Source: a virus
Virus record (IMG/VR): IMGVR_UViG_3300030389_003163
Location: 1 to 44,135 of that record
DNA length: 44,135 nt
Direction: 5' to 3' (one strand)
A model generated the notes under the pieces. It did not search any database. It saw only the letters and a list, made by a program, of their open reading frames with translations, and was not told the origin of the DNA. Of this stretch, positions 8,039 to 19,500 are shown piece after piece. The translations under genes were made by a program, and so were the position numbers. Numbering within the stretch: the first letter of the stretch is position 1; the number at the start of each line of letters is the position of its first letter.

Positions 8039-8445
8039 TGTTTAGTGCCGTTCCAAAAGAAGCTTTAGATATCGTGTGGGGCGATGTAAAGAAACTATTA
8101 GAGCCTGCCGTAGAAACAGCAAAAGGCAAGATGACATTAAAAGATGTGTATGAATACATTAAAAAAGATATTTATAGCTTATGGGTTGTTATGGAAGAAA
8201 CAAAAATAGTAGCGGTCGTGACCACTCGTGTGATACAATACCCAGAGAGCAGAGCATTGGCACTAGACTTTATTGGGGGTAAAAGAATGAAACATTGGTT
8301 GCCCAAAGCCCAAAAAGTTATTAATAAGTTTGCAAGAGATAACGGATGCCGTCATCTAGAAGGATATGGTAGAAAAGCATGGATTAGATGGGGCAGACGA
8401 CACGGATGGAAAGAAGATTACACAGCATTTAAGATGGAGCTATAA
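8035..8445 (+). CDS. GNAT-fold-like small virion protein (putative)
   Basis: A 136-residue protein overlapping its neighbours by four bases upstream and one base downstream. Its second half shows a GNAT-like pattern: IVAVVTTRVIQYPESRALALDF, a helix (LPKAQKVINKFARDNGCRHL), then EGYGRKAWIRWGRRHGWKED and a terminal beta strand. No clear acetyl-CoA P-loop is visible. Podoviruses such as T7 carry a small GNAT-like protein (gp13) next to their internal virion genes, and the gene order here fits such a role. Enzymatic activity is doubtful. Confidence 0.5.
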   Translation: MMFSAVPKEALDIVWGDVKKLLEPAVETAKGKMTLKDVYEYIKKDIYSLWVVMEETKIVAVVTTRVIQYPESRALALDFIGGKRMKHWLPKAQKVINKFARDNGCRHLEGYGRKAWIRWGRRHGWKEDYTAFKMEL

Positions 8446-9332
8446 TGGGCGGCGGAGGATCAGCACCTACAGAAACAAAATCTACGGTTACTCAGACTAA
8501 CTTACCTGAGTATGTAAGACCGTATTTTGAGAGGTTACTACAAAGAACCGAGACTGAATCTAAGAGAGACTATGAGCCGTATCAGGGTCAGAGGATCGCT
8601 GATGTCAGTCAGGATATACTTACATCAGAGGACAGAGTAAGAGGGATTGCCGATCAAGGTCTGCCAGAAATACAAGCATCTCTGGATAGATTTCAGCGTT
8701 CTATGGATTTTCAGCCTAGACAATTTACTGGTGAAGAGGTTGGCAAGTATATGTCACCGTATATGGATGAGGTTATTGCCAGACAAAAGCAGGGTGCTAC
8801 GGAAGATTATCTAGCTCAGTTGCCTCAAGGAGCGGCTCAAGCCATATCAGCAGGAGCATTCGGTGGTTCTAGAGAAGGGGTACAAAGAGGAATAGGACAG
8901 AGTAAGTTTTTAGATAGATTAGCAGATATAGAGGCAACAGGACGACAGCAAGCCTTTGACAAAGCCGCAGGATTGTTTCAAGCAGACAGGGCGGCGGATG
9001 TGCAAGCAGAGCAACTAGGGTTAGGGGCGGCTACACAGTTTGCAGGATTAGGTGAAAGAAGAAGAATGGGTGCAATAGATGATGCCAAGTTATTGGAAAC
9101 AATAGGTAAAGCAGGTATGGGAAGAGAGCAGGCAGGTCTTGATTTAGCCTATCAGGACTTTGTAAGACAGCAGGCTTTCCCACAAGAGAGACTAGGACTG
9201 TTTTCATCGGTGCTAAGAGGTATACCTGTTACACCATCGCAAACATCAACAACGTATCAGCCATTTGACCCACTAGGAAGAGCGTTAGGTCTTGGTCTTA
9301 CAGCGTTAGGTGGGGCGAGGTACTTTGGCTAA
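8445..9332 (+). CDS. Putative internal/ejection virion protein
   Basis: A 295-residue protein with a glycine-rich start (MGGGGSAP) and a mainly alpha-helical, Gln/Ala/Arg-rich body. Features include EEVGKYMSPYMDEVIARQKQ and a GAFGGSREGVQRG turn, then repeated helices with LGLG and FAGLGERR breaks. It ends in FDPLGRALGLGLTALGGARY, a short hydrophobic Gly-rich tail that could sit in a membrane. Its tight coupling to the neighbouring genes and the helical content suggest a DNA-ejection protein. No catalytic motif was seen. Confidence 0.55.
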   Translation: MGGGGSAPTETKSTVTQTNLPEYVRPYFERLLQRTETESKRDYEPYQGQRIADVSQDILTSEDRVRGIADQGLPEIQASLDRFQRSMDFQPRQFTGEEVGKYMSPYMDEVIARQKQGATEDYLAQLPQGAAQAISAGAFGGSREGVQRGIGQSKFLDRLADIEATGRQQAFDKAAGLFQADRAADVQAEQLGLGAATQFAGLGERRRMGAIDDAKLLETIGKAGMGREQAGLDLAYQDFVRQQAFPQERLGLFSSVLRGIPVTPSQTSTTYQPFDPLGRALGLGLTALGGARYFG

Positions 9333-10570
9333 TGTATAATATCATTCAAATACAGGACAGGCTGAAAGACGTATCAGATCAGTATCTTCAAGGATTAGCG
9401 ACAAGACCAACAGACGATGTGCCTCCTTTCTTGGTTTTATCCGAACTAAAAAGACGTTCTGATAGCAAGAAAGCACAAGAAGTTCGGCAAGCTCAAGATA
9501 TGTCAACAGTGCTTGAGGATCAGGTTGCAATGCAAGGTATGCCTGTGGATGAAGCATCAGCTATGGCACAAGCAATGAACCCAAATACAGACACTGGCAT
9601 GAACACAGGGCGTGACGAGGGTCTTATGGCAATGAAAAGAGCCAGTAGTATACCATCAGAGATTATGAGTGTAGAAGATGAAGATGTTAGAGGTATGCGT
9701 GGTGGTGGTTTAGCTGAAAGAGTATCGCCTAGACCAGACGATACAGGAAAGTTTGAAGGACTCATGGGTAAGTTTTTCGGACCTGCTATGGGGAGTATAG
9801 ATTTAGCCGCTAAATGGGATGCACAGTTTGGTATGTACTATAATCCAGACGGAACGATCAAAGATCAATTTAAAGATTTAGTTGGTAGCAGTGCCACACA
9901 AGCGACCACAGATGCTGATGATCAGTTGCCATCGGTCAAAGATGCACAAAGAATGATGGATATAAATGAAATACCTAGCGTACCAAAGGAAACGGATGAT
10001 GCCGATGATGATGACGATGATGACGATGGAACAGGTTCTCCGACAGGGTTTTTAGCTGATATAAAGAGGTCACTAGCCGAAATGAAAGAAGAAGCTAAAG
10101 ACCAAAAGAAGAGGGATGAGGGTTTAGCTCTGATACAGGCAGGATTAGCTGTATCGAAAAGAGGCGATATATCAGAGGCTAGTGAAGGTATAAAAACACT
10201 ACAAGCACAGACAAAAGCAGCGAAAGATAGAGAGCTAACAGCGGCAGGTCTCGGTGCAAAAATAGGAATAGCAGAAGCCACGATTGGTCAGAGAGCAGCC
10301 GCAGCAAAGTTAGCCGCCCAAAAAGCACTGACCAAGTCAAGTCTTACAGATGCACAGGCATTAGCCAATTACAGAATGGCTACAGAAACTATAGATAAGC
10401 TAAATAAAACGCTGAACGATCTTACCAATCCTTTATCGGAAGAGGACAAAATAAAAGCTCTAGAAAGAAAAGCATATTTTGAGAATGTTGTCGATATCTT
10501 GGGGGCAAGAGTTAAGGGAATTTTAGGAGCAGACATTATAGATGTAGCACCCAAAGCAGGAACGAGTTAG
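9332..10570 (+). CDS. Helical virion protein with MRGGGL motif and Asp run
   Basis: A 412-residue protein overlapping the previous stop by one base. It has an N-terminal helical region (1-90), MRGGGL at residues 122-127, and an Asp-rich run near residue 230 (DDADDDDDDDDG). A long Lys/Ala/Gln-rich region follows, likely coiled coil (about 245-400). Together with the three upstream genes it fits an internal core or ejection assembly. The codon choice of the MRGGGL segment differs from the copies at 7470 and 39297, so the motif is conserved at the protein level. Confidence 0.55.
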   Translation: MYNIIQIQDRLKDVSDQYLQGLATRPTDDVPPFLVLSELKRRSDSKKAQEVRQAQDMSTVLEDQVAMQGMPVDEASAMAQAMNPNTDTGMNTGRDEGLMAMKRASSIPSEIMSVEDEDVRGMRGGGLAERVSPRPDDTGKFEGLMGKFFGPAMGSIDLAAKWDAQFGMYYNPDGTIKDQFKDLVGSSATQATTDADDQLPSVKDAQRMMDINEIPSVPKETDDADDDDDDDDGTGSPTGFLADIKRSLAEMKEEAKDQKKRDEGLALIQAGLAVSKRGDISEASEGIKTLQAQTKAAKDRELTAAGLGAKIGIAEATIGQRAAAAKLAAQKALTKSSLTDAQALANYRMATETIDKLNKTLNDLTNPLSEEDKIKALERKAYFENVVDILGARVKGILGADIIDVAPKAGTS

Positions 10571-10577
10571 GTGTGCG

Positions 10578-13500
10578 ATGCCATTGAAAATAGTACAAAG
10601 TCCTGAAACAGGTAAATACTATCCAGTAAATATCGCAGGCGAAACGCCAACAGAGGAAGAAAAGGCTAGAATACGAGAGTATCTTTCTCAAAGAGAAAAG
10701 CCTGTAGAACCACAAGAAGTAGAAAAAGAATACGAAGCCAAATCAGGTATTGTAGGGGCGTTTGATGTAGGAACTGACCTGATGGCTAATCAGCTATACT
10801 CCACAGTAGAGGGTATAGGTAATATCACTGGTATAAAAGCACTACAAGACTTTGGTAGAGAGGGGGCAGAGTCATACTCAGAGTCAGCCGCTCAGAAGTC
10901 AGAGGGTCTAACAAGACTAGGCGATGTAGAGGGTGGGTATACTGGAGCGAAGTTTGTTGCGGAAACCTTTGGTCAAGCGGCACCACAGATAGGTACAGCG
11001 CTAGCAGTAGGAGCCGCTACCGCAGCCCTTGCACCTGCTTTGCCTCTTGCGTTTGTAGCAGGTAGTGTAGTCGCAACGCTCCCATTATTATTTGGTGCTA
11101 ACAGAGAAAGACAGAAAGAAGTAGATGAAGCCGAGGGTAGACCAGTAGAGGTTAATGAAGGGGCGGCTTTTATAGCAGGTTTAGGGCAATCATTTTTAGA
11201 ATCATTAAGTTTAAAATTTTTAACAGCCGTTAACAAAGCAGGTCTCAAGATAGACACGACAAAGTTTGCAGAAAGAGGTCTTCTGACAGGTATACAAAGG
11301 GCTGCTCCGAAAGCTACTGCCGTAGGTGTAGCCGCAGGTAAGGGTGCAGGAGTGGAGGGTCTTACTGAGATAGGACAACAGGCAATAGAAAGAATACAGG
11401 CAGGTTTAGACCCATTGAGTGATGATGCTATGGCAGAGTATCTTGAGGCAGGTGTTGCAGGGGGTATCGTAGGTGGTGGTTTAAGAGGAACAGTGGCAAC
11501 GGCTACTGAATTATCTGGTAAGAAAGAGGAGGCTGACAAGTTAAAAGAGTTAGCAGAAGACGAGCAAACAGATATCAAGAGGGATCAAGAGGCTCTAAAG
11601 AGATCAAGAGCATCATTTAATCAAGAGCCACTAAAACTTCAGGTAGAGCAAGGCGGTGTGGTTACAGACGCTCTAAGTGACGAGCAGATAGGCAGAGCCA
11701 TAGGTAGACGAACAGCGGCAGAAAGAGAGATACTGCCAGACGAGTTAACAGAGGTAGAAAAGAAAGAGTTATCGTTATTTAGAACACGCAATAACATACC
11801 TCAAGACAAGCCTATAAGTCTGTCGGAAATAAGAAGTGCATTAGGTGAGGACAAAGCTAACGAATTAGCTAGTCAGCAAGGCTTGACAGCAGACAGCAGA
11901 AGATACCCACTGATTACGCAAAATAATAAATTTACACACGAACAGTACAAAAAAGTTCTGGATGAAATAGGCAAAAAGCAAAAGAAAGCGTTTACAGAGA
12001 CAGAGCTAGATCAAGCGATACAAAAAGTTACAGGTAACTTTTCTGATGAGTTTACTATCGATATAAGAAATGCCTTAATTACAACAGGTAATCTTAGGGC
12101 AACGCAAGACCAGATTTACAACTACGAAACACAAACATTATTCCCATTAAAAAAGGTCAAATTTCAGAAAACAACGCCTCTCGCACAGGGTAAAGACTAC
12201 ACCGTAGAAGGAAGTGTAGCAAAGAAAGCTAATCAGCTTACAGAAGAAAGGGATAGACTGCAAAATAGACTAGATGAGATACCTAAAGAAATAGAAAATA
12301 AAGAAAATCTTATTGCAAAGCTTGATCAGCTACAAAATATAGACTTGACCACTGATGAGGGCATGAAAACAGCAGGTCTATATCTAGGAAAACAGTTCAA
12401 GCCACTGCCTAAAAATGCGACACCACAAAGACGCAGACAAAACGCCCAAAGAATAGCGACAGAAGTCAGAAGAAGAGCAGGTCAAATAGGTAACTTAGAA
12501 GTAGAACCTACAGGCGAGAGAAAGAACCTAAAAAATCTTAGAGAAGAGGTCGAAAATACCAAGAATGCCATAGAAAGTCTGTCTCAAGAAATCGATGCTA
12601 TGAGAACAAAAGACTTTCGCATAGAAAACACTGAAAAAGGCGGTCGAGGTATGCAAAGTCTGAACGATCCAAAGACTTTGAGATTTGCCCTAAGAAACAA
12701 AGAGATAGACTTAAAGCTTGCAGAGCAAAGATTAAAGAATCAGAAGAAAGCAAAAGAGTCTGACGAGGTTTTACAAGCCACAGACAACGAAATATCTATT
12801 TTAAAAACAGAAATAGATGAGTTTAAAAACAGACTAGATAATCCTACTGCTCCAGTGCAGGAAAACATAGAGCAAAACGATGGCAACGCCTCATCAGCAG
12901 GTGCTGAAGTCGCTATGGGCAAGCCTTTTTCACCTAAATACAGAGCCAAAATGGCAGCGATAGGCTCACGACTTAAAAAGTATATGTATAAAGAGCTAAA
13001 GCTTAATCCTGAACAGGTAGGTCTGATACTAGATAAGCTAATAGACCCCAACAAAAACTTTGTAACTTTCGGTGCAGAGCAGAGAGCGGCAGGAACAGAC
13101 ATAGCTGAAAACAAAAGGATGATTTATCTTGCCACAGACTTGTTTGATCCTGAGATGGTAGAAAAAGGTAATCTTAATGAAGCATACAAGAGGCTAAAAA
13201 GCACTCTAAATCACGAAATATTACACTCTCTCAGGGCTACCAATATAATAACAGACCCTGAGTTTAACGCCTTGGTAAAGGCAGCAAAGACACGCAAGCG
13301 TGTAATATTTAAGGATGGAAAGCTAACAGAGAGAAAGTATAGCTACTTTGAACACGCCCTGAATTTGTATCCAAGAAGTAAAACAAGAAACGATGGGGTA
13401 GAGGTACAATTTTATCCTGACATGAGCGACCAGAAGTATGCCGAAATGGTAGAAGAAGAGGCAGTAGCAGAGATGTTTCGTGATGTCATGGATGGCAAGC

Positions 13501-16500
13501 TTAAAATGGGTGGTAAGCCAAGAACACTGTTGCAAAGAATAAAAGATTTCTTCCTGTATTTATTTAAATCGCATCAGGACAATGATGTAATTTCTGTTGA
13601 GCAGATATTTGAGGATATTAAGTCAGGTAAAATAGGTGACACCAGAAGAGGCAGAGCAGGCGATGATGATAGAGGCAAACGACTATCTATAAGCAGAGCA
13701 TTTATGGAGGCAGAAGAGAACTACACCGAAGGGTATAAGTACAAGGACATGGGCTTCCATAAAATAGTGAAGAATATGTTGGATGAGGGATATAAGTTTA
13801 ATCCAGAAACAATAGAATACCTTGGTATGAAAGAGGGGTCGGAGATAGTGCCTCCTGTAGAGGACTATGTCGCTAATTTATATACAAACAGGGGTCTAGA
13901 CTACTTGCAGAGCCGCCACTCAGGTGACAGAGGTAGAAATCTAGCTTTGCTGTATCAGGGTAAAGTGGGAATAAGCCAAGCAGAGGTTGATAGACAGCCT
14001 AGAAAAGACGATATGTCCTTTGTACCAGATGAGCAAGCTTTAGAAAAAATTAAGTTTGATCTATGGAAGATAACACAGGCTCATCTCATACATTTACCAG
14101 ATAGAATACCGTTGTTTAGGATCGGTCCTGTAGACTCCAAAAACTTATACAAGGGGCAGATGCATTCATACTCTCTCACACCCAATCCTAGCCAGATGGG
14201 GATGTATAAAAACAAGAGGAGCTTTGCCTACAAGGAATACATAAAGAAACGAAAAGCAGAACTTGGTTTGTTTGGCAGAGGTCAGGTAGAGCCAGAGGTG
14301 CAGGGATATCTTGTTGACAAAGAAGACATAGTAGTTGCCCCTAATCTAATTAGAGGGGATATCTTTGCAAAAGACCCAGAGCAAGAGGTTCTAGTAAAGC
14401 CTGCCGATATTATGCGAGCCGACATAGACGAGTACGAATATATCTATGGTAAGCCTGACGTTAGAGTAAGACGATCCAAGGGAAGAGAGTTAGGCTTTCA
14501 AGTATCACCCAAAGTTAATATGATACCGTCCGATACTACTTTGATTAGTTTGACTAACTTTATCAAAGAAAATCCATATGGGTTTACAATAACATCTGAC
14601 ACCTTTGAACCTGTTCCTACAGGGTTTGTTGTTGCTCCTGTCAAGGCTGCGGAGATACCTGTAGGTAAAGATTTAAGCCTAGATTTTTTAAGAGAGTGGA
14701 TAAATAACGCCAAAGATATTTCTGGTATATTAAACAGAGAAATATTTATGGGTGGTTGGAAAGACAGCAAGACAGACGACTATTATCTTGACAATACGAT
14801 CATATTTGATAATAAAGAAGAGGCTTTATATGTCGGTCAGGCATCGGATCAAAAAGCCATCTTTCACATTGATGAACTTAATGAAATAAGGACAGAAGAT
14901 GGAATCAGAGAACTCAAAGAAGGTGGAGCTTATAGGGATCAACTCGCAGAGCGATACCGAAGAAGTGTTGAAAAGGCTAGTAGCCTCTTTGACGAGGCAA
15001 GGGTTCAACGTGGTCGGCTCCCCATCGGAGGACGAGCAGTCGATCAAGAGTTCAAAAAGCGATCCATCAGCCGACTAGACCCTGAACTATTCCAAATATC
15101 ATCACTACCAGAAGTAGACCTATCAACCCTAGAGTTTGTATCTCGTTTAGGTGAGAACGACAAACCTGAGAACCTTGTTAAGGTTGTTCGTGATTATCTA
15201 GACGAAAGAATGCAGAGATCAGGAGTAGACTTTAGAGTAGACTATACTGATCCAGACCCAGAGGTTCTTGAAAAGATAGCCACGCTGATGGCAGCAGAAG
15301 CAGAGGTGGCTCTTGCAAGAGATGGTAATGCTATAGGTTGGTACGACAACAAGTTAAAACTTGCCAAGAAACTATTTGGTCTTGTGCATCCAGAGATCGT
15401 AAACAAGAAAGACCATGAGGCAGCCTTTGACTTTGCATTGGCAGTAACATCAAACGGTACATCGGTTGTAGATAATTCTAAGTTTGCCATAGAAGCATAT
15501 AGATCATGGGTTAGAAACGGTAGGTTCGACATAAAAGGCTATGGTGACAAGGTGGATGCGATGCAAAAAGCATTCTCTTTCTACAACGCTTTGTATGATT
15601 TCTACGATAGGACGAGAGGCAACAAGACTACAGCAGAAAGAGTAGCTGACTTTCTCGATGAGAAAATGACTGTCCGTGACTTACGAGAAAGCGATTTCTT
15701 ACGAACAATATCAGAGGAATACGACTTAAATATATTGGCTAGTTTGGCACAAGAGTCTGTAGATACAGAGGTAACAGTGTCAGCCATAATAGGTGCGAAG
15801 ATAGGTAATGGCTTTTATCAAAACCTTAGAGGCAACTATAATAACTTAACGATGGATAGATGGTGGCAACGGTTCTGGAACAGAATTACAGGCAATCCAT
15901 TCGTAAAAACTGGTGACGCTACAAAGATACAAGCCTACAGAGATTTTATAGATCAACTAAAGAGACCAAAGCGAGACCTACCAGATATAGACAGACAAGC
16001 ACTCCGAGCCACTATGAAGTCTATGGATAATCCTGTAATAAAAACAGGAAAATTTGAGGGTGGCATACAAGATGTAGATACCAACATCGTAGACATAGCG
16101 TTGCAGTTCGCTGTTGAAAGAAACAAGCTATATAAAAGAATATCAAACGAGGGTGTTGGTAAACTAAAAGGCGAGGCAAAGAGAGCTATAGTCGCACGAA
16201 ACAGAGAGGCGGCAGGCATAGACGAGAATACTGATATGTCTAAAGTTGCTAATCGAATGGTCAGAAACTTTGCCGAAACACTAGACGATTCTCCAAGAGG
16301 TCCATTAGAGCGTAGCTACATGAGGAGTGCGGTTGATAGAGCTATAAAAATACTAGAACAAGACAAAATAGTAGAGCCTAACTCACTAACAGTGGCAGAT
16401 TTCCAAGCCTTGATGTGGTTTTATGAAAAGAGTTTACTACGAAACCTAGGGGCAAAAACAGGCAGAGGATCAGAGAACGACTATGTAGACGGAGCGATAG

Positions 16501-19500
16501 CATTTTTAAGAGAGGAAGGTATATCCGATGACAATATTCAAGAAGCACTCCCCACAACAGACGGACACCGCATCAATCGTGGAGTTAGTCCCGACACAGG
16601 AAATGAGCAACTTAGTGAAAGAGCTTCAGACGTTAGTAAAAAAATCCAAGACTTCCAAACTCAAGGGGAGTTCGATGCGGAAATCAGGCGAAGAACGGAT
16701 GCCAATAAGCAGTCCATTGACGACAGACGTAGAAGCATCGGAAGATACATAGATGACTCTATAAAAGAACGAACAAGAGTAGAGGGTACAACTCGTGGTG
16801 ATGTGATGACTCATCAGCATAAGATGATGTACACAGCCTCTGCCAACGCCATAGCTGACAGGCTTGCAGGAAAGATACCTAATTTTATTCCTGTAATAGG
16901 CGGTAAAAAGATACCTTTCGTTGGTTTCGATCAAAAGAAATCAAAAGAGTTATCGGATTTATTTATAAGATACTTCCAAGACCGCATGATACCAGTGGGT
17001 AGAATGATCGATGAGTTGCAGGAAAAAGGATTTAAACTAAGTGATGCTTTCGATCCTGTGATGCAAGAGCAGTTGATGCAAGGTAAAACAGGTGTCCTTT
17101 TGGAGAATAAGAAGGAGACCATATACAAGAAGCCAATGGACATCATCAAGAAGTTTCAATACAGTGAAGCCGATCTCAACGCATTGCAAGAGGTGTCACG
17201 GAATGCCTCTGATCCTGATCAGCAGGGTTACGTCACAGAGATGAGAGAGAAGTTTTATCCGTCATTCTGGAAGAGAATATTGTTTGGTGATCAAAGCAAA
17301 AAGCTCGTCATGGCTGAGACATATCTCTATGCCTTACACGCAAAAGAGAGAAACGCATACATAAGACAGATAGATGTAAACAAGGTTAACCAGTTTCCAA
17401 ACAGAGGCTCTGGTATGTCCGACACTGAGGCTGATGCTATAATTAATTGGTTCAAGCAACAGCCAGAAAGTTCTAGGGAACTTTTGAACGATCTACAGGA
17501 ATCTGTCAGAGAGGTTATAGCCGATACTAACAAGACAAGAGAGGATGCAGGATTGCAACGCATCTTTGATACAGGACCTCGTTGGAAAGACTATGTTCCT
17601 CTAAAAGGTATCTTCCACGTTGAGGATGAAACAGTGGATTACTCCAACGGTAGTGCGAGACTGCCATCACAACAGCCCATGTTTGGGGCTATGTTTGCAG
17701 AGGACAGACAGGTCAAAGGTCGTATGGAATATGCTCCTAACATACTTGCCAACGTGTTTACACAAAACGCTAACTCAACCATCAGAGCAGAGAGAAACAA
17801 GGTCGGATTGTCAATGCTAAATCTTATACGGCAAGACCCAGAGCTACTGAGAGACTATGCACAGATACAGGATATACCTGGTCAAACAAGACGAAGAGAT
17901 GCACGAACAGGGATACTTAGCAGTAAACCGAACACGAGACTACAAGATGCGTTGGATAAGAATGTTCTAGTTGTAAAAGAAGACGGAAACGAAGTTAACA
18001 TACGATTTAACAGTGCGGTTATGGCAGGTGCATTCAGAGGTGATACTGCCATCAACATCCAAGGATTTATGGTTCCACAAATAGGTAGGTTCAATAGGTT
18101 TCTATCGAACATCAATACCTCTTATAACCCTGCGTTTATCATACCAAACTTTGCCAGAGACTTGCAGACAGCCTTGGTAAATATAGATCAGTACGAGGGA
18201 GAGAACCTAAAGAAAACCGTATTCAAGAGAACTCTTCCGATGGCAAGAGGTGTCATGAGAGCCGTAAACAGAGACCCATCAAAGAGAGATACCACATCAC
18301 CAGAGGCAAAAGCATACCTCGACTTTGTTGCAAACGGTGGTAAGAACGTAACCAACCAGATGACCACGTTAGAAGATCAGGCTAATGACATATCACGAAT
18401 CATGGGGGAGATAGCCGAGGGTGGTCTTGTTGGTAATCTACAAAAAGTTAGAAACGGTTGGGTTGGCGATAAGACAGCAAGTATATTCAGCTATGTCGAG
18501 AACCTCAATACTGCGGCTGAGAACGGTGTTCGTGTTGCCACATATCAAACTTTGCTTGATACAGGTAAGTACAGCAAGGAGCAGGCAGCCTTGGCGGCTC
18601 GTAACATCACTGTGAACTTTGCAAAAGGCGGTGAACTCAAACAGCCATTTAACTCATTGTATCTATTCTACAATGCTTCTCTCCAAGGATCGTTTGCGTT
18701 ACTACAGGCATTCTCAAAGTCTGCGAAAGTCAGGAGATTATGGATGGGTCTCCTTTTCTTAGGTATATCTCTAGATCAGCTAGGAGCGTTGTTTTCGGAC
18801 GAGGACGAAGAGGGCATGAAGCAATACGACAAGATCACAGACTTCATGCATGAGCATACAATGATACTTCCAAACTTTGGCAATGTAGCAGAAGCAGTTA
18901 CAGGCAAAGAGTTGGAGATGAAGACATTCATATCCATACCGCTACCTTACGGTGTCAACATGGCATACAATACAGGTCGTGCTGTAAGTAGAAGATTAAG
19001 AGGCGGTTATACAGGAGCGCAGGCGACCAGTACGATTATGTCCACATTTTTTGAGGCAGTTAATCCGTATGGCGGTATGGAGAGTTTCGATAACTTTGTG
19101 TTCCCAACAATACTTGATCCGTACATGAGTTTAAAAAACAACATCGACTACGATAAGACACCAATATACAGAGAGGTTTCACAGTTTGCTGTAGGCACAC
19201 CTGATAGTCAGGCGTATTGGAACAGTGCATCTCCAAGTGCTGTTGGTGTTGCACAGTTCTTAAACAGAGCAACAGGTGGATCGACAGTGCGTAAAGGCTT
19301 AATAGATTGGTCACCAGATAGCATAGACTTCATCTTTGGTTATCTAACAGGTGGTGTTGGTGTATTTGTACAGAGGTCTGCCAACGCAGGATATCAGGTC
19401 GTGTCAGGCAACGTATTTAGAAGTTTTGAAGATGGATTAAGTTCACAAGAACTCAGAGAGGGCATAAGACAAACACCGTTTGTAAGAAGAGTTCTTTACT

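Noticed and set aside
16528-16752. Nested frame of 74 residues inside the giant gene, with AGGAAGG upstream of its ATG
   Set aside because: The stretch lies in a low-constraint junction of the giant protein, the product has no recognisable motif, and the ribosome-like sequence is explained by Glu-Glu-Gly codons of the host frame.
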